A model generated the notes under the pieces. The model worked only from the letters and a program-made list of their open reading frames with translations, made no database searches and was not told where the DNA came from. The position numbers were made by a program, and so were the translations under genes. Below are positions 43,992 through 53,529 of a DNA stretch of 64,000 bases, piece after piece. Each line of letters opens with the position of its first letter. Position 1 is the first letter of the stretch. Source of the stretch: UBA6183 sp943372215 (lineage in GTDB: Bacteria > Bacteroidota > Bacteroidia > UKL13-3); the NCBI GenBank assembly GCA_943372215.1, contig CALRXU020000016.1:1-64000 (forward strand). Reading direction: 5' to 3'.

Positions 43992-44402
43992 CCACTACCC
44001 GTAACACACGTAACTGTTCTCGCGTTGTAAAATAAATGCACCACTGCTTTCACTATGTTTTTCATAAAAAAACGATGGCTTTAGGAGCGATTTAAGCCAA
44101 GCAATTTGTTTAAATGGTTACTCAATTTTCGCCCCAGGTTCACTCGCATCTCGCAAGCGAGACAAATCTTATTATGCTTGTGCAAAAGTTATATTAACCC
44201 ACGTATTTCTTAAGTTTCTCTGTTACAAGCTGCAGGTAGGCAACAACTTCTTAAACACACTTACTGAACGAGGTGAGTTTTGTTGGCTTCATCTCCCCCA
44301 TTTTTATGCCTTGGCCATATTGCTTAAATATTTTAGTGCAAATCCATACTCCTGATAACAGAAATAAACCTGGTATTTACTACCCAAGGCAATTGGTTAC
44401 AT
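43992..44402. other. Non-coding stretch
   Basis: Holds TCTCGCAAGCGAGA at 44149-44162, a compensated version of the CCCGC hairpin repeat. Nothing else coding or RNA-like is evident before the fasciclin gene terminator. Confidence 0.5.
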
Positions 44403-44439
44403 AAAAAAACCATTTCAGCATCATTACTTTCTGAAATGG
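44403..44439 (-). terminator. Terminator of the fasciclin gene
   Basis: On the minus strand CCATTTCAG (from 44439) pairs with CTGAAATGG (to 44410), followed by a run of seven T. Twenty-three bp after the stop at 44463. Confidence 0.7.
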
Positions 44440-44462
44440 CTTTTTTATCAATACAAAACTTA

Positions 44463-45395
44463 TTAAGGTAGAATCACTTTATTAATTACGTGTACTACAC
44501 CGTTTTCTGCTTGAATATCAGCAGTGGTTACACCAATATCAGTAGTTTTTCCTCCACTGAACTTCACACCTGAAGTTGTGTTAAAAGTTAACTTAACTGC
44601 TGGATTTAAAGTAGTTGGATTTAAACCGTTAGTTATTGCAGAAGAACGAACGGCAGTTCCTAAAACATGCGCTGTTAATATTGGGCCCAAAGCTGATTTA
44701 GAAGTAGCTGCCAAATCAAAGCTGATGTCAGAGAATGCCTTGTTGATTGGAGCAAACACCGTTATATTATTGGTTGTATCCACTACATCAACCAATTCTG
44801 CTTTTGTTAATGCAGCTACTAAGGTGGTAAAGTCGCTGTTGTTTACAGCAATATCTGCAACGGTAGGTATATCTAAAAGTTTGCCTATTTTATGAATAAC
44901 ACCATTAGAGGCATTGATATCAGCAGTAACTACAGAAGCACTATTATTGAATTTAACAGGAGCTACATTTACTTGCAAAGATACCCCATTTCCCCCTACG
45001 GTATAAAGAGTAGGAACATACGTATTTGTCAATTGTGTAGATAGCACTTTTGAACCCAACACATGGTATAAAAGCAGGTTCTTTAATTCCGCAATAGCTG
45101 CAGGATTTGTTATTGCATTGATTGATTCAGAGGTGATTTTTTCCACTCTAAAAGCCTCATTAGTGGGAGCAAATACAGTGAATGTACCAGCACCTTGTAA
45201 AGTGGATACCAAACCAGCTTTTGATAAGGCCGTAACCAAGATACTCAAAGTGGTGTCACCTTGGGCAAGCTCGACAATATTTTTGGCTGTTGGAGTGGGA
45301 TCATCGTTTTTTTTGTCATCATCTTCTTTGCAAGAGGTGATGGTGATAGATGCTATTAACAATAGCGCTGATAGTTTTAAAATTGTTTTTTTCAT
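44463..45395 (-). CDS. Lipoprotein with two fasciclin (FAS1) domains
   Basis: 310 aa. The lipoprotein signal ends SITITSC with Cys22, then an acidic linker (EDDDKKNDDPTPT). Two FAS1 domains follow at about 40-175 and 178-310. Each has the H1/H2 pattern: TLSILVTALSKAGLVSTLQG with FTVFAPTNEAF, and TLVAALTKAELVDVV with ITVFAPINKAF. Each ends in GVIHKIGKLL or GVVHVINKVI. FAS1 domains mediate adhesion to surfaces or matrix. Expected at the outer surface of the outer membrane. Monocistronic, with its own terminator. Confidence 0.9.
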   Translation of the reverse strand: MKKTILKLSALLLIASITITSCKEDDDKKNDDPTPTAKNIVELAQGDTTLSILVTALSKAGLVSTLQGAGTFTVFAPTNEAFRVEKITSESINAITNPAAIAELKNLLLYHVLGSKVLSTQLTNTYVPTLYTVGGNGVSLQVNVAPVKFNNSASVVTADINASNGVIHKIGKLLDIPTVADIAVNNSDFTTLVAALTKAELVDVVDTTNNITVFAPINKAFSDISFDLAATSKSALGPILTAHVLGTAVRSSAITNGLNPTTLNPAVKLTFNTTSGVKFSGGKTTDIGVTTADIQAENGVVHVINKVILP

Positions 45396-45732
45396 ATGTT
45401 AGTTTAAATGTATGAGGTAAACACCTAAAAAAATTTGAAAGTTTTAACTTTTTAACGAATGACCACTTTATGACAAAAGAAGCTTAACGGTGTACCTATT
45501 GATTAATAGAAGATACTCCCCACATGAAAATAGAACAGCAGCAAGAATTTCTAATTCACCTTTATGCGCACTGAGAACCAAGCCTGGTTTTTATGCCTTT
45601 GTTATATCGCTAAAGTGCATGTAGACATAGATTGTCTCTTTATCACAAATGAGCAAAAGATAAGGCCTAGGCAACATTTGTTTGATGTAAACTGTCTGAT
45701 GCTTAGAAACAACTTAACTAACAACAAATAAT
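45396..45732. other. Divergent intergenic region
   Basis: Lies between the divergent fasciclin and GDSL-like genes. A loose match to the 37-bp element occurs at about 45511-45530 (ACTCCCCACATGAAAA), but no TTG follows at the right distance. No gene seen. Confidence 0.4.
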
Positions 45733-47517
45733 ATGAAACACGCTTTTTTTTACTTCCTGCTTCTTTCATTTTTTTTATGTCAAACAGAAACGGTACTCGC
45801 CCAAAGCACTAAAAAAGTATTGTTTATAGGGAACAGTTATACAGAAGTAAATAATTTACCCCAAATCATTGCCAATGCTGCCTTATCAACTGGTGATACC
45901 TTGATTTTTGATAGCCATACTCCCGGAGGATACAAACTGTTACAACACGCAACAAACAACATTAGTCAAAGCAAAATTATGGCCGGAGGCTGGGATCACG
46001 TTGTGTTACAAGGGCAAAGTCAAGAACCAATTACTGGTGAAAGCAATTTTTATGACGGAATGAGAAATTTAAATACCCTGATAAAACAATATAATCCTTG
46101 CGCTGTACCCATGCTTTATATGACTTGGGGAAGAAAAAATGGGGATGCTGCGAATTGTCCTAAGATACCTGCCATGTGTACGTATGAAAGTATGGACACC
46201 ACTATAAAAAGAGATTATATGAATTTAGCGGACTGGTTTCGGACTGAAATATCACCTGTTTCAGTGGTGTGGAAGTATCTTAGGTATAACCATCCAACGA
46301 TTAATCTGTATCAGTCTGATGAAAGCCACCCTTCTGCCGAAGGATCCTACGCTGCTGCTTGTTGTTTTTATGCCACCATCTTCAAAAAAAATCCTACCTT
46401 AATTACCTTTAATTATGGTTTAAATCCTACTGATGCTGCTATAATTAGAAACGCAGTAAAAATAACGGTGTTTGATAGCTTAAGTTTATGGGACTATAAA
46501 AAACTACCCATTTCAGCATTTAGTTATAGCATGGGTTCTGGAGCAAATGAAATCATATTTAACAATACCTCTGTACATGCAGATAACTACTTATGGAATT
46601 TGGGAGATGGAACAACATCAACCCTAAACTCACCTACACATGCTTATCTGTCTAACGGTACATATACCGTAACACTAACAACATCTAATTGCGATTTACA
46701 AGGGTTACATACCAATGTGATGGATACAACCATCAGTTTTTGTAACCACACCCCAAGTATTTTACCAGACAACCTTATGCTTTGCCCAAACAGTAGCGAT
46801 ACATTATGGACACAAGCAGGAAATGCTTATCAATGGTACAACAATAGTATTCCTATTCCTGGTGCCACTAATCAATATCTGGTTGTTTCAAATAGCAATC
46901 ATTTAATAGATTTTCCTTATCCATCTGTATTAACTACTAATGCAGGCTGCTCAGAACTTTCAAAACAATCATTTGTTAGAGAAGCTGGATGGATGTTTGG
47001 GGCGATTATTGGTTTTTATACCGTTGGCAATGTACTTGCTGGAGACAGCGTATGCCAAGGCGATACACTCAAGTTAATAACCGCCTTTGGGGAAGACCAT
47101 GTAACACAATGGTATAAAAATGGTGTACCAATTCCTTTTGCAAACAGCGATACTTTGGTGGTAACCAATTCAGGCATCTTTAAAGTTCAAATAATACACC
47201 CAACCTGTGCCAATATATTTGGCTACTCCGACTCCATACATTATAAATTTATTTCCTGTAATGTTGGGTTAAAAGAAAATAACCTATCCATATTTGAACG
47301 CATTCATCCTAACCCGGCAAACGAAACACTTAGTATTGAATTTAGCGGGCTTATAAAAACGGAGCAACTTCAAATTTTTAATGCGATGGGAGTTCTAGTA
47401 AAAGAAATAGAAGTCAGTGAATCCATAAAAATTGACGTTTCTGATTTTGCAAACGGGCTTTATTTTATCCAATTAAAAAATAACCCGCATCAAGCACAGA
47501 AATTTGTTAAACAATAA
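45733..47517 (+). CDS. SGNH/GDSL-like hydrolase with PKD and T9SS sorting domain
   Basis: 594 aa. Signal peptide about residues 1-23, ending TVLAQ. The hydrolase domain (about 28-235) has FIGNSYTEVNNLP with the block I Ser, GGWDHVVLQGQSQEP with a block III-like Gly/Gln, and DESHPSAEGSYAAA with catalytic Asp and His. A PKD domain covers about 255-325 (NYLWNLGDGTTSTLNSPTHA). Ig-like segments follow. The C-terminal about 75 residues begin RIHPNPANETLSIEFSGLIK and end QAQKFVKQ, the type A T9SS sorting signal. The product should be exported through the outer membrane. Esterase or acetylxylan-like activity is possible. Confidence 0.88.
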   Translation: MKHAFFYFLLLSFFLCQTETVLAQSTKKVLFIGNSYTEVNNLPQIIANAALSTGDTLIFDSHTPGGYKLLQHATNNISQSKIMAGGWDHVVLQGQSQEPITGESNFYDGMRNLNTLIKQYNPCAVPMLYMTWGRKNGDAANCPKIPAMCTYESMDTTIKRDYMNLADWFRTEISPVSVVWKYLRYNHPTINLYQSDESHPSAEGSYAAACCFYATIFKKNPTLITFNYGLNPTDAAIIRNAVKITVFDSLSLWDYKKLPISAFSYSMGSGANEIIFNNTSVHADNYLWNLGDGTTSTLNSPTHAYLSNGTYTVTLTTSNCDLQGLHTNVMDTTISFCNHTPSILPDNLMLCPNSSDTLWTQAGNAYQWYNNSIPIPGATNQYLVVSNSNHLIDFPYPSVLTTNAGCSELSKQSFVREAGWMFGAIIGFYTVGNVLAGDSVCQGDTLKLITAFGEDHVTQWYKNGVPIPFANSDTLVVTNSGIFKVQIIHPTCANIFGYSDSIHYKFISCNVGLKENNLSIFERIHPNPANETLSIEFSGLIKTEQLQIFNAMGVLVKEIEVSESIKIDVSDFANGLYFIQLKNNPHQAQKFVKQ

Positions 47518-47653
47518 AAGAATTAAATTTAGAGAATCGGATGTTGAATAGGGTGAAGATCGTTGGTTTCATCTTCACTATTTTTTTAAGCTTTCGTTGT
47601 ATCGTCTAAAAACGACTCATTGTTGAGTCTTTCCTCTTTTTAATGCATGATAC

Positions 47654-47692
47654 ATCATTCACTAATGCTATTTTATGGCGTTAGTGAATGAT
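47654..47692. promoter_or_regulatory. Operator-like palindrome of the hip module
   Basis: ATCATTCACTAATGC (47654-47668) and GCGTTAGTGAATGAT (47678-47692) are inverted, 14 of 15 matching, with a 9-bp centre. A related half-site ATCATTCATTAGC lies at 47747-47759, between the -7 box and the start. Confidence 0.6.
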
Positions 47693-47730
47693 ATACCATA
47701 CAATTTTATTATTTATTTTGATAAAACCAT

Positions 47731-47738
47731 TATATTTG
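47731..47738 (+). promoter_or_regulatory. -7 box of hipB
   Basis: TATATTTG fully matches TAnnTTTG. It is flanked by the operator palindrome and the extra half-site. The -33 box is weak. Confidence 0.5.
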
Positions 47739-47767
47739 CATGAAAAATCATTCATTAGCATCAATTA

Positions 47768-48124
47768 ATGTACATTATGACTGATACATCATACAAAAAT
47801 TGGTTATCCATGAGCGATGATGCTTTAGCCAAACAAGTGGGTATTTTTATAAAACACCACAGGCTAGAGCAGAACAAAACACAAGACTTGCTAGCAAAAG
47901 CTGCTGGCATAAGTCGTTCAACGCTCAGCCTGCTCGAAAGGGGAGAAACCGTTACGCTGGCAACACTCATTCAAGTACTTCGAGTATTGGATCAACTTCA
48001 GGTAATGGAGGCTTTTGAAATGAAACAAAGCATAAGTCCGCTTGCATTAGCCAAAGCGGAAAAGGACAAACGAAAAAGGGCTAGGAATAACAATACGAAC
48101 AATGTAGAAGAATCAAATTGGTAA
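47768..48124 (+). CDS. hipB: HipB-like XRE antitoxin
   Basis: 118 aa from 47768 or 115 from the Met at 47777. The Cro/XRE helix-turn-helix covers about 30-85: LEQNKTQDLLAKAAGISRST, then LSLLERGETVTLATLIQVLR. A helical C-terminus with a basic tail follows. HipB neutralises HipA and represses its own operon by binding palindromes, three half-sites of which appear upstream. hipA follows 2 bp after the stop. Matches type II toxin-antitoxin organisation well. Confidence 0.88.
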   Translation: MYIMTDTSYKNWLSMSDDALAKQVGIFIKHHRLEQNKTQDLLAKAAGISRSTLSLLERGETVTLATLIQVLRVLDQLQVMEAFEMKQSISPLALAKAEKDKRKRARNNNTNNVEESNW

Positions 48125-48126
48125 TT

Positions 48127-49428
48127 ATGAATACAGCGTTTGTAAAAATATGGGACGAACTAATAGGTGCAGTTGCTTGGGATGAGACTACTGGCATTGC
48201 TACGTTTGAGTATGATTCCAAGTTCAAAACCAAAGGTTGGGACTTAGCTCCTTTGCAAATGCCCATTAATGATGGCAGAAGAAGTTTTAATTTCCCCGCA
48301 TTACGAAAAAAAACTGACCCAACCTTAGATACCTTTAAAGGATTGCCCGGGCTATTGGCTGATGCATTGCCAGATAGATATGGAAACGAACTAATTAATT
48401 TATGGTTGGCACAACAAGGTAGGCCGTTGGACAGCATGAACCCAGTTGAGATGCTTTGTTTTATAGGCACAAGAGGTATGGGAGCACTAGAGTTTGAACC
48501 AACTACCTTAAATGAAAGCAAACGGACATTCTCCTTAGAAATAGATAGTTTGGTGGATATTGCCCAAAAGATGTTATCCAAAAAAGAAGCATTTGTAATC
48601 AACATGAAAGCAAATGAAGAAAAAGCAATCATGGAAATTTTGCGTATTGGTACATCGGCAGGTGGTGCAAGGCCCAAAGCTGTAATAGCGTACAATGAAA
48701 AAACAGGGGTAGTAAAATCAGGTCAAACCAATGCTCCCAAAGGTTTTGAACACTGGTTAATTAAACTTGACGGTGTAAGTGATGTACAATTGGGTGCCAG
48801 CAAAGGATATGGCAGGGTTGAAATGGCTTATTACAAAATGGCCATTGCCTGTGGAATTGACATGATGCCATCCAGATTAATGGAAGAAAATGGCCGGGCA
48901 CATTTTATGACCAAACGTTTTGACCGTGAAGGAAGTTTTACTAAACATCATATACAAACATTCTGTGCGATGAAGCATTTTGATTATAATCAAATTACAA
49001 GTTTCAGTTATGAACAGCTTTTTCAAACAATGAGAGAATTGAAATTGTCATATTCCGATGCAGAGCAGTTGTTCCGAAGAATGGTATTTAATGTAGTAGC
49101 TCGAAATTGTGACGATCATACCAAGAACTTTGCTTTCCGTTTAAAAATGGATGGAAAATGGGAGTTAGCACCAGCCTACGACATCTGTCATGCCTATCAA
49201 CCAAAACACCAATGGGTAAGCCAGCATGCACTAAGCATTAATGGTAAAAGAAGCAATATTACAAAAGATGACTTGTTGATAATCGGGAAATCAATAAAGC
49301 ATAAAAAGGCTGCTGAAACGATTGGTGAGATAAGCAATACTGTGAGTAAATGGAAAACATTTGCGGATGAAGTAAAAGTATCACCCAAACTGAGCAATGA
49401 AATAAACGAAACATTAATTAGGCTATAA
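48127..49428 (+). CDS. hipA: HipA-like serine/threonine kinase toxin
   Basis: 433 aa from the ATG at 48127. HipA N-terminal domain 1 covers about 1-110, with FKGLPGLLADALPDRYGNEL near 70-89. The kinase domain follows with a GTSAGGARPKAVIAY glycine loop near 177, EHWLIKLDGVSD near 214, the catalytic region NVVARNCDDHTKNFAFRL near 321 and the metal-binding APAYDIC near 346. HipA phosphorylates glutamyl-tRNA synthetase in E. coli; related kinases have other targets. All motifs look intact. It forms an operon with hipB. Confidence 0.93.
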   Translation: MNTAFVKIWDELIGAVAWDETTGIATFEYDSKFKTKGWDLAPLQMPINDGRRSFNFPALRKKTDPTLDTFKGLPGLLADALPDRYGNELINLWLAQQGRPLDSMNPVEMLCFIGTRGMGALEFEPTTLNESKRTFSLEIDSLVDIAQKMLSKKEAFVINMKANEEKAIMEILRIGTSAGGARPKAVIAYNEKTGVVKSGQTNAPKGFEHWLIKLDGVSDVQLGASKGYGRVEMAYYKMAIACGIDMMPSRLMEENGRAHFMTKRFDREGSFTKHHIQTFCAMKHFDYNQITSFSYEQLFQTMRELKLSYSDAEQLFRRMVFNVVARNCDDHTKNFAFRLKMDGKWELAPAYDICHAYQPKHQWVSQHALSINGKRSNITKDDLLIIGKSIKHKKAAETIGEISNTVSKWKTFADEVKVSPKLSNEINETLIRL

Positions 49429-49628
49429 TTAGCCTGTAATAAGACAATACTTAGGATATATTTTGTACTATATTCAGGCTGTGATTATGCCTTGTAAGGG
49501 TAAAGAAATAGTAGACAGTTACTCCAAGCAGAACAAGTGGTGCTTCTGCATTGCAGACCAATCTCATTAAAAATCAATGAAACTAAACAGCCATTTTTTA
49601 CCCTACAAAGGTTGGCAGCAAGTTGAGG

Positions 49629-50078
49629 CTATTTAAACGCCTTCCCGTTCATTAAAAAGTACTCCGTAACCACGCGTTTACCCCTTTGCAACTCCACCGC
49701 ATACAATTTACCATTGCTGCTTAACTCTATCATGGCTTTGTTTACCGTAAACTCAGGGTAACTGGTGCGAACCTGATTCATCACCAAAACTGGCAATTCA
49801 TCCACAGCTATAATGGTGTATGTTTTTATCCATTTGCCATCACTGCTGTATTGCGATTCATAAACACGGTTCTCATCCAAGTACTTTACTTTGTAAATGG
49901 TGATATAGTCTTTCTCCCATAGGGTATCATTTTTACCCATAGAGTTTTGGCTAAGATAAGCCTCTACCACAGCTTGAGGAACTTCTGAACGAGATACTTT
50001 TCCTGTTTGTGGTGCTTGTTGGGCAAATACCCCCATTGAAATAAATCCAGTAATAAGGAGCAATATGTAATTTTTCAT
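49629..50078 (-). CDS. PepSY-like (DUF2874) secreted protein
   Basis: 149 aa from the Met at residue 8 of the open frame (50078), where the signal peptide MKNYILLLITGFISMGVFAQ begins. The mature part has two PepSY-like halves: VPQAVVEAYLSQNSMGKNDTL with ITIYKVKYLDENRVYESQY, and LPVLVMNQVRTSYPEFTVNK with LYAVELQRGKRVVTEYFL. Such periplasmic proteins are common in Bacteroidota, and their role (possibly protease inhibition or ligand binding) is unproven. Divergent from lon. Confidence 0.75.
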   Translation of the reverse strand: MKNYILLLITGFISMGVFAQQAPQTGKVSRSEVPQAVVEAYLSQNSMGKNDTLWEKDYITIYKVKYLDENRVYESQYSSDGKWIKTYTIIAVDELPVLVMNQVRTSYPEFTVNKAMIELSSNGKLYAVELQRGKRVVTEYFLMNGKAFK

Positions 50079-50191
50079 GATGTTATAACTTAGCGGCAAA
50101 ATTAGTCAGATTTTATTGATAAACATGGTTGGCATAGTGATTGAACATGAAATTTGTCTTAATTTGAATTTTTACTTAAAAAAACGCCCAT

Positions 50192-52657
50192 ATGGAGTTG
50201 CATAACGATATAAACATCATGTTTTCAGGAGCTATAAGTGATGATAGCGATAATCCAGAATTTATTTCCTTGCTCTCGCAAGAGGAAGAAGATGAAATGA
50301 ATAAGGAAATTTTGCCCGAAACGCTGCCAATATTGCCGCTACGCAATACGGTTTTGTTTCCTGGTGTGGTTATCCCCATTACGGTTGGCAGAGACAAATC
50401 CATTAACCTGATTAAAGACGCCTACAAAGGAAATAAAACAGTTGGTGTTGTTGCTCAGACAGATGCAGATATTGAAGACCCGGAATTTAACGATTTGAAT
50501 AAGGTGGGTACTGTTGCCCAAATTATTAAAATGCTGAGGATGCCAGATGGCAGCACCACAGCCATTTTGCAAGGCAAAAAACGCTTCCGTTTATTGGACA
50601 GCGTGCAAACTGAGCCTTATTTTGTGGCTAAAATTGCTTCCTTTAACGAGAAAAAAATAGTGGTGGATGATAACATGCACGCGCTCATTTCTTCCGTAAA
50701 AGACCTTGCCAACCAAATCATCAATGTTTCTCCTCACATTCCAACAGAGGCAAGTATTGCCCTCAAAAATATTGAAAGTCCCAGCTTTTTGCTCAACTTT
50801 ATTTCGTCTAACCTAAATGTTGATTTACCTGCCAAACAGCAGTTATTGGAACTGGACGATTTAACAGCCAGAGGCAATAAGGTGTTAGAACACATGAGCA
50901 AAGAGTTGCAAATGTTGAAACTAAAAAACCAAATCCAAACCAAGGTAAAAGGTGATTTAGACAAACAACAACGGGATTATTTTTTACAACAGCAGATTAA
51001 AGTTTTACAAGAAGAACTAGGGGGTGATTCGCCAGAAAGAGATATAGATGGTTTCTTAAAACTAGGGGCAGAAAAAAAATGGGAAACCGAAATATATGAG
51101 GCGTTTAAAAAAGAAGTAGAACGTTTACGCAGGATGAATCCAATGGCTCCAGATTACGGAGTGCAACACAATTATTTGCAACTGTTATTGGATTTGCCTT
51201 GGAGCGATTACACCAAAGACAACTTTGATTTAAAAAACGCTCGTAAAATATTAGACCAGGACCATTTTGGTTTAGAAAAAGTAAAAGAAAGAATATTAGA
51301 ATACCTGGCCGTACTAAAATTAAAGGGCAACATGAAAAGCCCCATTTTATGTTTGTATGGCCCTCCGGGAGTTGGTAAAACCAGCCTTGGCAAAAGCATT
51401 GCAAAAGCCTTAGATAGAAAGTATGCACGTATTGCACTAGGCGGATTGCATGATGAGAGTGAAATTCGTGGACACCGCAGAACTTACATTGGCGCCATGC
51501 CCGGACGAATTATTCAGAACCTGAAAAAAGTAAAAAGCAATAACCCTGTTTTTGTGTTGGATGAGGTTGATAAAATTTCACGCGATTTCAGAGGGGATCC
51601 ATCTAGTGCATTGCTTGAGGTGCTTGACCCAGAGCAAAATAATACCTTCCACGATAATTTTGTTGAAATAGAGTATGACTTAAGCAATGTGATGTTTATT
51701 GCTACCGCCAATTCATTAGATACCATTCAGCCTGCATTATTAGACCGAATGGAGATTATTGAAATTAATGGATATACCTTGGAGGAAAAGGTACAAATAG
51801 CCAATAAATACCTGATACCAAAACAACTTGAAAATCACGGATTAACCGCCAAGGATTTGGATGTGGATGATAAAGCCATTGAAAAAATTATTGACCAATA
51901 TACCCGTGAAAGTGGCGTGCGTGGATTAGATAAACAAATAGCCCAGTTAGCTAGGTATACTGCCAAAGAAAAGGTGATGAACAATGCCAAGAAAATCACC
52001 ATAAAAAGTGATGATGTAAGCAAAATATTGGGCGTTGAAAAAATTGATAAAGAAACGTATGCTGACAATAGCCATGCTGGTGTAGTAACGGGCTTGGCCT
52101 GGACATCAGTTGGTGGCGAGATATTGTTTATTGAAAGCAGCCTTACTCCTGGAACAGGTAAACTTACGTTAACAGGTAAATTGGGGGATGTAATGAAAGA
52201 ATCAGCCATTACTGCCTTAACTTATTTAAAAGCCCATGCCCATGAGCTAAACATTGCTCCAAAATTATTTGACCAGTTTGATGTGCATGTGCATGTTCCA
52301 GCAGGAGCTGTTCCTAAAGATGGACCTTCGGCTGGGGTTACCATCTTTACCTCATTAACCAGCTTGTTTACACAACGCAAGGTAAAAGCCCAATTGGCCA
52401 TGACAGGCGAAATTACCCTAAGGGGCAAGGTATTGCCTATTGGAGGTGTGAAAGAAAAAATACTAGCCGCTAAACGCGCTGGCATTACCGAATTATTGCT
52501 ACCACAATCAAACCAAAAAGATGTGGAAGATATTGCTAAACATTATTTAAAAGGGTTGAAGTTTAAATACGTGAGCGATATGATGGATGTGGTAAAACAC
52601 AGCATTCTAAAAGAGAAAGTAGCAAACCCAATTGATTTTAAAGCATTGAAGGCTTAA
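50192..52657 (+). CDS. lon: Lon ATP-dependent protease
   Basis: 821 aa; the start may also be the Met ten residues on (50219). The N-terminal substrate-binding domain covers about 45-250 (LPILPLRNTVLFPGVVIPIT). Helices follow, then AAA+ Walker A GPPGVGKTS near 390 and Walker B VFVLDEVDK near 453. The C-terminal protease domain has the catalytic Ser in KDGPSAGVTIF near 713 and Lys in GGVKEKILAAKRAG near 755. It degrades misfolded and regulatory proteins in the cytoplasm, and also unstable antitoxins such as HipB in E. coli. Lon is full length here. Confidence 0.97.
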   Translation: MELHNDINIMFSGAISDDSDNPEFISLLSQEEEDEMNKEILPETLPILPLRNTVLFPGVVIPITVGRDKSINLIKDAYKGNKTVGVVAQTDADIEDPEFNDLNKVGTVAQIIKMLRMPDGSTTAILQGKKRFRLLDSVQTEPYFVAKIASFNEKKIVVDDNMHALISSVKDLANQIINVSPHIPTEASIALKNIESPSFLLNFISSNLNVDLPAKQQLLELDDLTARGNKVLEHMSKELQMLKLKNQIQTKVKGDLDKQQRDYFLQQQIKVLQEELGGDSPERDIDGFLKLGAEKKWETEIYEAFKKEVERLRRMNPMAPDYGVQHNYLQLLLDLPWSDYTKDNFDLKNARKILDQDHFGLEKVKERILEYLAVLKLKGNMKSPILCLYGPPGVGKTSLGKSIAKALDRKYARIALGGLHDESEIRGHRRTYIGAMPGRIIQNLKKVKSNNPVFVLDEVDKISRDFRGDPSSALLEVLDPEQNNTFHDNFVEIEYDLSNVMFIATANSLDTIQPALLDRMEIIEINGYTLEEKVQIANKYLIPKQLENHGLTAKDLDVDDKAIEKIIDQYTRESGVRGLDKQIAQLARYTAKEKVMNNAKKITIKSDDVSKILGVEKIDKETYADNSHAGVVTGLAWTSVGGEILFIESSLTPGTGKLTLTGKLGDVMKESAITALTYLKAHAHELNIAPKLFDQFDVHVHVPAGAVPKDGPSAGVTIFTSLTSLFTQRKVKAQLAMTGEITLRGKVLPIGGVKEKILAAKRAGITELLLPQSNQKDVEDIAKHYLKGLKFKYVSDMMDVVKHSILKEKVANPIDFKALKA

Positions 52658-52761
52658 CCCTGAAGGGAGCTTAAAATTAAGAGAGGTGCCTTGTTCGTAA
52701 AATACTTTGTTCTAAGAACTAATGAGTCATCATCCATTACCAAGTTAAAAGTTATTCGTGC

Positions 52762-53529
52762 CTATCGCTCCATAATAACTTTTAACTTTTCTAAGAATAA
52801 CTCTTTTTTTCGTCTTGATACCTCAACTTCACTATTGTCAACCATAACAATAATGCCTCCTTCGCCTTTAATGTATCTTTTTATATGAAGCATATTAATT
52901 AGGTGTGAGTGGTGAACCCGAACAAAGTCATGCGTTTCAAGCATGTCTTCAAACTCTTTTAATGTTTTAGAAATAACAAGCGGTTTTTCATTTAAAATAA
53001 AAAACTGGGTGTAATTGGCATCTGACTCGCACCTGATAATATCTTTGATGGGCACAAATACCAGCCCGTCCAAGGTTGGCAAAGCTATTTTGTTACTATT
53101 ACTGCTTAGGTTTTTTATATTTTGGAGTAAAACATCTATTCCTGCATTGTTATCGCTCTTTTTTTGGCTATTCATTCTTTCAATGGCCTTATCAATAGCC
53201 CTTTCTAACTCATCCAAATCTATAGGCTTTAAAAGATAATCAATGGCACTAAACTTAAACGCCTTAATGGCATACTGATTATAGGCAGTGGTAAAAATAA
53301 CTTCAAATTTTTTGCCTTGTGTTTCCGCCAGCAAGTCAAAGCCATTTTTATAGGGCATTTCAATATCTAAAAAAACCAAATCAGGCTTTAAATCTGCTAT
53401 TAACTGTTTACCCATGTCTGCATTTTCAGCCATACCCAACAACACCAATTTATCATCAAATGCATCGAGCATTTTAGCAAGCGCATTTCTTCCCCTTAGC
53501 TCGTCTTCTATAATGATGGCTTTAATCAT
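52762..53529 (-). CDS. LytTR-type response regulator
   Basis: 255 aa. The receiver (about 1-120) has IIIEDE at the acidic pocket, the phospho-acceptor Asp in LVFLDIEMPYKNGF near 54, and Thr and Lys in FTTAYNQYAIKAF and YLLKPIDLDELE. A LytTR DNA-binding domain spans about 155-255 (RCESDANYTQFF, then FVRVHHSHLINMLHIK). The start overlaps the end of the kinase gene by 8 bp, so they are coupled. LytTR proteins bind direct repeats spaced about 21 bp; a matching pair is found at 57068-57103. Confidence 0.93.
   Translation of the reverse strand: MIKAIIIEDELRGRNALAKMLDAFDDKLVLLGMAENADMGKQLIADLKPDLVFLDIEMPYKNGFDLLAETQGKKFEVIFTTAYNQYAIKAFKFSAIDYLLKPIDLDELERAIDKAIERMNSQKKSDNNAGIDVLLQNIKNLSSNSNKIALPTLDGLVFVPIKDIIRCESDANYTQFFILNEKPLVISKTLKEFEDMLETHDFVRVHHSHLINMLHIKRYIKGEGGIIVMVDNSEVEVSRRKKELFLEKLKVIMER

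Noticed and set aside
45490..45540. Third copy of the 37-bp element upstream of the GDSL-like gene
   Set aside because: Only the ACTCCCC-ACATGAAAA stretch resembles it, with no TTG at the 5-bp distance and no good -7 box.
47641..47700. att site or CRISPR-like repeat
   Set aside because: The inverted repeats fit an operator near hipB; there are no spaced direct repeats.
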